Virus record (IMG/VR): IMGVR_UViG_3300031629_000101
Coordinates: 1 to 21,140 of that record
Origin: a virus
DNA: 21,140 nucleotides
Reading direction: 5' to 3' (one strand)
This document shows, in pieces, positions 8,501 to 13,863 of this stretch. The notes beneath the pieces were generated by a model, which was not told where the DNA came from, did no database searches, and saw only the letters and a program-made list of their open reading frames with translations. The position numbers and the translations under genes are program-made. How positions within the stretch are numbered: the first letter of the stretch is position 1; each line of letters starts with the position of its first letter.

Positions 8501-10328
8501 TGTATACTATACCAGTTTCATAATCTCTATTACTATGTAAGCTACTTGTATCATTGTCTTTTGAGAAAAATACTGTTCCTGAAATAAATCTAAAAAATTC
8601 AAAAATATTTGTAGTAACTGCACCCGTAATATTTTGATACTGCATAGCAATAACTTGCAGCTCAAAAGTGTTTGATCCTGGAGATACTCCAGTTAAAGCA
8701 AATCCCTGTTGCGAGGTTGCGTCTGTAATACTACTATTGAATTTAGTAAAAACACAAGACAGAGCAGGTGTTACTAAAAAATTATTAAATAAATCTGTTA
8801 AAGAAGACCCAGTATCTGCTGTAGCCAATGGCATAAACCTAGCATCAGCTAATGTTCCTGTTCCTATAGCCTCCTCAAATAAAGTAGAGGTTAAGAAATC
8901 GTACACAGAAGAGTAATTTGCGTCTAAGGTTATGGAAATACTCAGTGAAAATGTATCATTTTCAAAATTCTCATTAGCTATATAGCAAGCTGTTGATGTT
9001 GTACCTGTTATTTTTGAAGTTTCAAAAGCAAAACCAAGGGATAACACTGCTCCTTGCACTAATTTATCTGCAATATCAGTAAAATCAAATGTTATCTTAG
9101 AATTAGATATCGCCTCTGAGGTTCCGGAAAGGGTATATGAAATACCATCCCCCGGCAAGCCATCTGGTGCTGCAATAAAATCAAGAGGAATAGAGTTATA
9201 GCTAGTTGCATAGTCTAAAGAAATATTCGACCCTGTAGAGTTCGTTCTCTTAAAGTTATATCCATCTATGAAATTCCCGTAAATCAATCTATTGCTCATG
9301 ATTGTTTGAGCTTTTGCTACACGAGGTACATTATCATATTGGCGTAACAACTCATCACCACCTATTGTAGTGTAAATTTTACTATTAGTAAAAGAATAAC
9401 TTTTAGTGGTATTATCAGCCCATCCGTAATCCTCTTTTTTAAATCGTTCTATAACGAAAATAGTATTAGACGTAGAGTCTTTGTATAGTAAGTCTATCTC
9501 ACTAACTAAGCTACTCCCTGTACTAAATCCTACAATCGCTCCATTATAGCGATTAATCATTCCTGTATTTAAATAATTCCTTGTGTCAAAACTAAATTTA
9601 TCTGCCGAAAAAGCAGGTTTTGTAAATAAAGAAGTAGCACTATATTGATTATCTAAATATCTATATCTATAAGCAAAAGAGATAAATCTCTCTTTAATAT
9701 AATTCTCATTTCCTGGTAGTGTTACCATTTGTACCGTAGGAACTGTTAAAGGAATATGAGTCCCAACAGTGTCTTCAAAACCAGGTGGCTTTACAATAAC
9801 ACTTATAGCCTCTTCATTTATCTGATCTACATTTGCTATAGGATCTGCATAATTTCTACTAACATTTATTACCCTAGGCGGGTTTAAATCATCCGTAAAG
9901 AATAACAACGATCCGTCCACAAGATCTACACCAGTAATTAGGTACTTATCGTTAAAGTTTAAAACTGATGTTGAAATTACATGATACTGAAGAATCTGAT
10001 CTGAAGTATTAAAAGAGATTATTAAATCTACCTTTCCTCCAGGAGCAACTGTATTTGCTGAATCATGTACGAACCAGTAAATAGTCTCCCTCATTCCGTC
10101 TTCATACGCTCCAATACATTTTGTAGCTGGTGATAGCGGACTTCCTCCGTATTCTAAGGTCGTTAAACGATCATTCCCTTTAGAGTTCTCAACAGCGCCT
10201 ATTTCTGTAGACTCTGTAGCCCCTAACCTAATATTTAAAGCATCAATGTATTCACCAGGAGGAAGAAGTCTTTCATCCACCGATTTATTCATTCTACCTA
10301 AAATAAAATTTGTTGTAACTATTGGCAT
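5523..10328 (-). CDS. Large tail muzzle / stabilisation protein (T7 gp12-like N-terminus), 1601 residues
   Basis: The first 60 residues hold the signature start of tail-stabilisation or tail-tubular B-type proteins: FILGRMNKSVDERLLPPGEY, then a DALNIRLG strand and GAVENSKGN. Downstream there are repeated blade-like beta segments, for example VYFTDSKRGAVLKLTG, followed by GMRSWFRDEFYGN at about 1200-1215 and YDPYMDEYVLAMN. An Ig-like Thr/Val/Gly-rich segment lies around 1270-1340. The last 104 residues (DNA 5526-5837) are cysteine-rich, with ten Cys. In crAss-like virions the corresponding protein forms the tail muzzle below the ring proteins. The gene is by far the largest here and is intact. 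Its ATG lies 1 base past the stop of the 307-residue gene, so the two are likely translationally coupled. The family assignment is strong at the N-terminus and weaker in the middle. Confidence 0.85.
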   Translation of the reverse strand: MPIVTTNFILGRMNKSVDERLLPPGEYIDALNIRLGATESTEIGAVENSKGNDRLTTLEYGGSPLSPATKCIGAYEDGMRETIYWFVHDSANTVAPGGKVDLIISFNTSDQILQYHVISTSVLNFNDKYLITGVDLVDGSLLFFTDDLNPPRVINVSRNYADPIANVDQINEEAISVIVKPPGFEDTVGTHIPLTVPTVQMVTLPGNENYIKERFISFAYRYRYLDNQYSATSLFTKPAFSADKFSFDTRNYLNTGMINRYNGAIVGFSTGSSLVSEIDLLYKDSTSNTIFVIERFKKEDYGWADNTTKSYSFTNSKIYTTIGGDELLRQYDNVPRVAKAQTIMSNRLIYGNFIDGYNFKRTNSTGSNISLDYATSYNSIPLDFIAAPDGLPGDGISYTLSGTSEAISNSKITFDFTDIADKLVQGAVLSLGFAFETSKITGTTSTACYIANENFENDTFSLSISITLDANYSSVYDFLTSTLFEEAIGTGTLADARFMPLATADTGSSLTDLFNNFLVTPALSCVFTKFNSSITDATSQQGFALTGVSPGSNTFELQVIAMQYQNITGAVTTNIFEFFRFISGTVFFSKDNDTSSLHSNRDYETGIVYMDDYGRASTVLVSEYNTIYIEPADSVNINSVQVQITSTAPYWAKKYKFVLKPSLGTYNTIFSNFYYIRPSDNMVFFKLEGDNANKVAKGETLIVKADVSGALTRVEKVNVLDITSESSDFLRLAGEQGFDEDSSQLAGLYMNVKNQNFNISIPNDSIIEIGSQETASSAFGCTTNRSIGYPCFTTQYDSAGVITGTTNYSIPGGSVIKLYIRANRANVKLGCDPKEWLWEESYVASTDYNDLKAWYDGDNINVATASPGNITGMENDGDPSGDYYPSYYAPTVPGGNPYNYAGTVPCRVWRIGIGFAQAVPGDVTSPLYFGVNSGVKGCERLGSNRKASIEVDLVIFRANTLMVFESEPLDANPDLYYDSSEMFDIDSNGFHLSGSNTDLGDQNQTASQDAVVNLDFADVYSFGNGVESYKIKDQLAAKSFQLGERTLAVSNQDYKEADRFEGLTYSGVYSSNSGTNNLNEFNLGLVNYKDLETSYGPIQKLHSRKTDVLVLQEDRISYVLLSKNLLSDSTGGGVVTSVPEILGTQIARIEEYGISFNPESFISYGYDVYFTDSKRGAVLKLTGQSRGGQGDQLTVISESGMRSWFRDEFYGNLNNQKLGAYDPYMDEYVLAMNQIPVPIPAQITPCGSQVSKNNLASGATFVSTVDYGNVIGDVPVGYNISSGSITINVVWNGVSVTSGTLTGTGSYTWSKTLNTPTNAVVTVTAIGGASSFIMNYNCPTQETITIVKVVINSETNANKYIHAEYFWEDSTNISPVDSDLCEFGNSHLVASTYDSQVGVRSLGVFPLSGVDLTMRSNKINFDDYDWAYPLDNFKYLSSNTLYANNQTDIASLLAASTTIANGSVTNPSAGLYQAEITALSLPSANQYLYLIYDYRTTSCQSFCYDATLSSSACCDCSVPCVSFSCSGVQQDASVICNQPLVNTYYHTGAGTYPAVGDFVYSSSICISSQAVPLPSGYYRSETSKYIRIGSSGIVTQLVICT

Positions 10329-10329
10329 A

Positions 10330-11253
10330 TTATTTTATCCATTTATTCTGACCTCTCATGTTCATCAAGAGTCTGCCAGGGTGTATATTACTTAACCTTA
10401 TTTTTGCGTTTCTTAACAAAGAAGACTTATCTTTTCTTGCTCTATTAACAACGTATTCTGTTATACCAACTCTAGTATTTAAAATAGAGTATTTTACATA
10501 AGCATAAATGTACTCTTCAAAAAGTTTATTAAGATGAACTTCTGAATCGATACCACCAGCCATTCCGTCTGACACATATTCTAAAACCACTGAAGAAGAT
10601 CCTAGTATATTACTAAAATTTATTACACCAGATTGTTTATTGATTGTGAAGGTAGGGTTTGAGTTTGCAGTTTCTGTGTTCAACCCAAAACGAGCGCCTA
10701 CAGCATAATCAAAATACCAGTTACCATCTACACACCAGCCTTCAGAATTATTGTAAGGACTGCTTGAGTTTAGATAGATACTTTTAGCTGTTGCGGACAT
10801 CTGATTTAAATCTAATTCAGAGTCTTGTGGTCTTAATGCTTTTCCGTCTTGATCAAATAACACGTTAGAGTCATTGTCTTGCAGGTAAGCTGCGGACCAG
10901 TTGGTTTGTATGTTTTCTGATAAAGGATATAATGTACCATCTCTAAACTGAGAGATACGAACCCAATTCACATAGTCTGGAGGTAAAACAAAACGCAATT
11001 GATTAGTGATGTCTAATTGAAGAATTTTAATCTCCTTCATAGCATCGTAATTCAACTCCTGTATACCTCTTTTTGCATGGAATAATATCTGGTATCGTTC
11101 TATATTGTTAATCAGATCATGGTTTCCCTGATACATTAACATAAAATTGTTAACTATATCCGCCAAAGAAAGAAATTGATATGATCCCCAATTCGCATCA
11201 GTTGGTGTAGTCCCTGAGTTTTGATAATATTCGTAATCTGTTTTATAAGCCAT
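10330..11253 (-). CDS. Tail-tubular / head-tail adaptor-like protein, 307 residues
   Basis: The product has a helical N-terminal region, LADIVNNFMLMYQGN (about 31-45) then INNIERYQILFHAKRGIQEL (49-68). This is followed by ILQLDITNQLRFVLPPDYVNWVRIS (split around residues 76-100), where LPPDYVNWVRI marks the strand after the helices. That helix-then-LPPDY arrangement is typical of podovirus neck proteins of the tail-tubular A / P22 gp4 kind, which join portal to tail. The C-terminal part is again helical and basic (NRARKDKSSLLRNAKIRLS). It starts 11 bases after the 321-residue gene and ends 1 base before the muzzle gene, the expected place for a ring protein under the portal. The ring role is inference; membership of the virion neck is likely. 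Confidence 0.72.
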   Translation of the reverse strand: MAYKTDYEYYQNSGTTPTDANWGSYQFLSLADIVNNFMLMYQGNHDLINNIERYQILFHAKRGIQELNYDAMKEIKILQLDITNQLRFVLPPDYVNWVRISQFRDGTLYPLSENIQTNWSAAYLQDNDSNVLFDQDGKALRPQDSELDLNQMSATAKSIYLNSSSPYNNSEGWCVDGNWYFDYAVGARFGLNTETANSNPTFTINKQSGVINFSNILGSSSVVLEYVSDGMAGGIDSEVHLNKLFEEYIYAYVKYSILNTRVGITEYVVNRARKDKSSLLRNAKIRLSNIHPGRLLMNMRGQNKWIK

Positions 11254-11264
11254 AATAAATATTG

Positions 11265-12230
11265 TTATTGGTTATCTTCTGCTATTGCTGCTTTTCCGAA
11301 ATCATATACGGCCTGTTCTCTTATTTCTACTCCTATGTATTGACAGATTTTAGCAATTAAAATTGGCTCATCTGATAATGGTAATTCAAAATCCTGATAA
11401 TCAGCTTGAGTCGCATCAAATAAAGGTTCTCCTCCAAGTAATTGAGCGTATGTCCAACGCGGTGGATTAGGATACCTAACATATTGTGCGAAGATTGTCC
11501 CTGGAGTTGTTAGTGTTACAGGGTATACATTTACAGTATTCCCTAAAGAAGTATTATTTGCACTTCCTAGCACGTAAGCAGGATATCCTGTAGATGGAGA
11601 AGTAAGGGGAGAAGAATTTAAATAAAAGATCTTATTCTGATTCACTCTTTCTACCTCAACTATACCAACGCTAGATACTATAGTGTATGTATTCCCTATT
11701 GTTCCAGCTACACCAAATATATCGTCACTCAGAGTTAACTCTGTATTACTTACAATAGCTATTACATAAGCACTTTGGCCCGCTGTAAGGCTACCAGAAG
11801 TTACCGATGACACTAACTGTCCTAAAATAGCTGTATTGCTCGTAAACGTTGCCGCAGCGTCTGTCAGAGTATTTGTCCCTGCCGCTGTGGTTGTTCCAGA
11901 TAGAATTACCGTTGGGTAATAATTAATTTTATTTATTAAATAGTAATTGCTTGGTAATGAGAATAAGTTAACCCCATTATTTATCAAGGTTTGTGTAGCA
12001 GAAAAACTATCAATTACTTCCACTAAACCTTTTGCTATATCTGCATATCCAGAACCTGATTGTCTTAGATTTTCTTTTATTAATTGATTATTATATTGAT
12101 AAAAATAATCCTCAAACATATCCATTTGAGCTTGCTTTGCATATAGATTAAAATCAGCGGGAGATATATATCCGTAGTTGTTTTTATTAGCTATAGCCAA
12201 CACTGTATTTCTTACGTCGTTAATAGGCAT
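11265..12230 (-). CDS. Neck ring/adaptor-like protein with an inserted beta module, 321 residues
   Basis: The N-terminus, NNYGYISPADFNLYAKQAQM (17-36) then FEDYFYQYN, is a helical pattern I associate with neck proteins of Bacteroidota podophages. A core beta part contains SLPSNYYLINKINY (91-104). Between about 110 and 186 (DNA 11673-11903) lies a Thr/Ser/Ala-rich beta stretch with ILGQLVSSVT and IVSNTELTLSDD that looks like an inserted decoration module. The core resumes with VEVERVNQNKIFYLNSSP. It is the first gene after a terminator and a promoter-like element (leader about 15 bases), so it begins the neck-tail transcript. Its exact place in the neck cannot be read from sequence. Confidence 0.68.
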   Translation of the reverse strand: MPINDVRNTVLAIANKNNYGYISPADFNLYAKQAQMDMFEDYFYQYNNQLIKENLRQSGSGYADIAKGLVEVIDSFSATQTLINNGVNLFSLPSNYYLINKINYYPTVILSGTTTAAGTNTLTDAAATFTSNTAILGQLVSSVTSGSLTAGQSAYVIAIVSNTELTLSDDIFGVAGTIGNTYTIVSSVGIVEVERVNQNKIFYLNSSPLTSPSTGYPAYVLGSANNTSLGNTVNVYPVTLTTPGTIFAQYVRYPNPPRWTYAQLLGGEPLFDATQADYQDFELPLSDEPILIAKICQYIGVEIREQAVYDFGKAAIAEDNQ

Positions 12231-12242
12231 AATTTATTCTTT

Positions 12243-12258
12243 TTACAAAGATAGTAAA
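12243..12258 (-). promoter_or_regulatory. Bacteroidota-type promoter element opening the neck/tail block
   Basis: The minus strand reads TTTACTATCTTTGTAA, containing the -7 consensus TAnnTTTG (12253-12246). The ATG of the 321-residue gene is 15 bases further on. An identical 16-mer lies at 3391-3406. The 5' end of this element overlaps the T-run of the preceding terminator, so the upstream transcript ends where a new one would begin. TTAC and GTAA flank the core as a short inverted repeat with 7 bases between. No -33 TTG is seen at the normal distance. Confidence 0.65.
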
Positions 12259-12292
12259 AAAAAAGAGGCTTACTTTTTTTGTAAACCTCCTC
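12256..12292 (-). terminator. Rho-independent terminator after the two small paralogous genes
   Basis: On the minus strand an ~11-base-pair stem (AGGAGGTTTAC paired with GTAAGCCTCTT, with two G-U pairs) encloses a loop of seven A residues. It runs straight into nine T residues (12264-12256). It lies about 23 bases past the TAG of the 94-residue gene and immediately before a promoter-like element. The AGGAGG in the stem resembles a Shine-Dalgarno sequence, but no start codon follows at a suitable distance. Confidence 0.85.
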
Positions 12293-12315
12293 TTATAAAT
12301 TATTCTTAAAACGTT

Positions 12316-12600
12316 CTATGCCACTGCTATACTTACGTATGCGTATGGTAAAGTAACCACTGGCGCTGCGTTCGTATATGAAGTAGACATTAATGTTTGA
12401 AGATGTCCAACCAAGAAATTCTGAACTGCTACCGCTGACGCATCTGCGGCATGAGTAATAGTAATCACATCCGCAGCAGCAGCTCCATTATAAGAGATTA
12501 CTGTTGTGGTAGTGCTTGTTTGGTTGATTGCTTTGATCCTGTTCGCGTTAAGCAACGCCTTGGTTGCTCCGTTCGTGTAAATATTGAAGTATTTTGTCAT
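12316..12600 (-). CDS. Small conserved-looking virion-region protein, 94 residues (paralogue of next gene)
   Basis: This is a compact Ala/Thr/Val-rich protein with no signal peptide or membrane helix. A central VITITHAADASAVAV segment (about 46-60) closely matches VVTVTHAADSAAIV in the gene at 12613-12909. Flanking parts align in length and in the order strand, THAAD, helix ending in Leu, strands, so the two arose by tandem duplication. The gene starts 12 bases after its sister and ends in TAG just ahead of a terminator. The pair has its own promoter-like element, which suggests a separately dosed product. A head decoration or other high-copy virion protein is a plausible role by size and position; I do not recognise the family. 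Confidence 0.75.
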   Translation of the reverse strand: MTKYFNIYTNGATKALLNANRIKAINQTSTTTTVISYNGAAAADVITITHAADASAVAVQNFLVGHLQTLMSTSYTNAAPVVTLPYAYVSIAVA

Positions 12601-12612
12601 GGTTTCTGGGGT

Positions 12613-12909
12613 TTAAGAAATAGTTACGTTAGAAATCACTAATGGAGAACCATCGGTAATATTAAGAAAAGATTCAGACCATTTACCTTGAGCCGCTTCA
12701 ACAAGTTTGTCTTGAATATATGCGATCATTACAATTGCAGCGGAATCCGCAGCATGGGTAACGGTTACCACATCAAGTGTTCCGTTATTCATTAAATAAA
12801 CCTCGGTACTCGTCCATGGAGAACCAGGTGTGTTTACCCAAACAACATCTGTTGCAGGGATAACTAATTTGCCATTAGATGCTGTATCTACTTGGAGAAA
12901 TTTTGCCAT
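12613..12909 (-). CDS. Small conserved-looking virion-region protein, 98 residues (paralogue of previous gene)
   Basis: This is the first gene of an insulated two-gene unit. It starts MAKFLQVDT with a beta-rich N-terminal half (KLVIPATDVVWVN, STEVYLMNNG). It then has the shared VVTVTHAADSAAIV segment (about 48-61), an amphipathic helix IAYIQDKLVEAAQGKW, and a final strand VISNVTIS. Size, fold order and the THAAD core match the 94-residue neighbour, though overall identity is low, so the duplication is not recent. The ATG at 12909 is about 50 bases below a TAnnTTTG element, with a small AU-rich hairpin between. The function is unknown. A capsid decoration or auxiliary head protein is the leading guess because it lies between capsid and neck genes. 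Confidence 0.75.
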   Translation of the reverse strand: MAKFLQVDTASNGKLVIPATDVVWVNTPGSPWTSTEVYLMNNGTLDVVTVTHAADSAAIVMIAYIQDKLVEAAQGKWSESFLNITDGSPLVISNVTIS

Positions 12910-12935
12910 TTTATAAAAATTTTAGTTAGTAAAAA

Positions 12936-12954
12936 AACTACCTATATGATAGTT
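12936..12954 (-). other. AU-rich hairpin in the leader of the small-gene cassette
   Basis: The minus strand has AACTATC, loop ATATA, GGTAGTT (7 pairs with one G-U), followed by a run of T. It lies between the promoter-like element at 12963-12970 and the ATG at 12909. It could be a 5' mRNA-stabilising hairpin or a weak attenuator. The stem is AU-rich, so stability is modest. Confidence 0.45.
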
Positions 12955-12962
12955 ACTGTCAA

Positions 12963-12970
12963 CAAATATA
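12963..12970 (-). promoter_or_regulatory. Bacteroidota-type -7 element (TATATTTG) for the small-gene cassette
   Basis: The minus strand reads TATATTTG, a TAnnTTTG match, one base after the T-run of the terminator at 12972-12999 and 53 bases before the first ATG of the cassette. No clear -33 TTG is seen. Its position, directly behind a terminator and ahead of a gene pair with its own terminator, is the main support beyond the motif. Confidence 0.55.
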
Positions 12971-12971
12971 C

Positions 12972-12999
12972 AAAAAAAAAGCCACCATTTTCAGGCAGC
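12972..12999 (-). terminator. Rho-independent terminator after the 254-residue gene
   Basis: On the minus strand GCTGCC, loop TGAAAAT, GGTGGC forms a 6-pair stem with two G-U pairs, followed by nine T residues (12980-12972). It lies about 26 bases past the TAA of the 254-residue gene. It is the weakest of the three terminators by stem length, so read-through is likely. Confidence 0.7.
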
Positions 13000-13025
13000 T
13001 CTTTTCTTAGTTAAGGGAAATATAA

Positions 13026-13790
13026 TTACTTACTGTTTTTCAACTTATTATTTAAAAGCTTGTATACCTCTAAACCTTCATCTGATTGCAAGAAAGAACC
13101 TATAATATAATACGGATCTTCTCCGTAAGGAACTGTAAGCATTTTCTTCTTGTTGTTGACAAGGTTATAGTACACATCTTTATTGTTGTTTCTATAAGCT
13201 AAGAATCCTGCCATCATAAACTGATGAATAGTATCCATTAACTCCAACATAGGATCATTTATGGTATTCATAAAATCCTCTGGCCTAGCTTTAGCGTACA
13301 AAAGAATATCTCTTTTTAATTCAGGAATAGTCATGTTATCCACACCATTACCCATTAAAACTCTAGATACAGAAGTTAACCTGTCTACGTCAGTTGTTAT
13401 TCTTTTAGCCTCTATTTGAGCCTCTAATTCTTTCTCTACCCATTCCAGCTCTATAGCTGCATCTCGAGAGTTATTAATTTCTTCAAATACCATCCCATTG
13501 CTAGGGTGATAATGTAAAAATGATTGTAATGCTTGATTTTGTTTTTCAACGATCAACATTCCATCCTCAAACACAATTGGTTCTAGGATTGCATTTCCAT
13601 CTTGCTCATCCTCGAAGGGAGACTTCTGATTTCTTGCATAACGAAGTGGGCGATTAATACCCTTGTTTTCGTCAAAATGTAATAAAGGAGATCTTTGTGA
13701 ATGTCTTGATGATAGCATATATGAAAGTGGATGCTGTTCACCTGAAAGCCTATAAGCTTTGTTCTCGTACTTTTCTTTTTGTTTTGCCAT
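13026..13790 (-). CDS. Conserved-looking head-region protein of unknown function, 254 residues
   Basis: I do not recognise a named family. The N-terminal half is basic then mixed, with HPLSYMLSSRHSQRSPLLHF (about 20-39), PLRYARNQKSPFEDEQ (48-63) and LEPIVFEDGMLIV (69-81), then an LQSFLHYHPSNGMVFEE segment. The middle is a charged helix rich in Glu (about 110-135). The C-terminal part has a short-domain pattern, MTIPELKRDILLYAKARPEDF, and ends LYKxx-like and basic (KLLNNKLKNSK). It has no signal peptide or membrane segment. It stands alone between two terminators, after the capsid gene and before the small paralogues, with no clear promoter of its own, so it may depend on read-through from the capsid transcript. 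A head-completion or DNA-associated virion role would fit the location but is a guess. Confidence 0.7.
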   Translation of the reverse strand: MAKQKEKYENKAYRLSGEQHPLSYMLSSRHSQRSPLLHFDENKGINRPLRYARNQKSPFEDEQDGNAILEPIVFEDGMLIVEKQNQALQSFLHYHPSNGMVFEEINNSRDAAIELEWVEKELEAQIEAKRITTDVDRLTSVSRVLMGNGVDNMTIPELKRDILLYAKARPEDFMNTINDPMLELMDTIHQFMMAGFLAYRNNNKDVYYNLVNNKKKMLTVPYGEDPYYIIGSFLQSDEGLEVYKLLNNKLKNSK

Positions 13791-13817
13791 TATAATATGA
13801 TTTAATTTGATTTATAT

Positions 13818-13847
13818 AAAAAAAAGAGGGGCGGGTTAGCACCCCTC
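13818..13847 (-). terminator. Strong rho-independent terminator behind the major capsid gene
   Basis: On the minus strand GAGGGGTG, loop CTAACC, CGCCCCTC makes an 8-pair GC-rich stem (one G-U) followed by eight T residues. It begins about 16 bases past the capsid TAG. The U-G pair would be a C-A mismatch on the other strand, so the structure favours minus-strand transcription, matching all genes here. Confidence 0.92.
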
Positions 13848-13863
13848 CTTAGTAATTTACTGT

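Noticed and set aside
12284-12292. AGGAGG resembling a strong ribosome binding site
   Set aside because: It forms the 5' arm of a terminator stem and no start codon follows at 5-12 bases.
13842-13850. AAGGAGGGG resembling a ribosome binding site
   Set aside because: It is the 5' arm of the capsid terminator hairpin; the next gene starts over 50 bases away.
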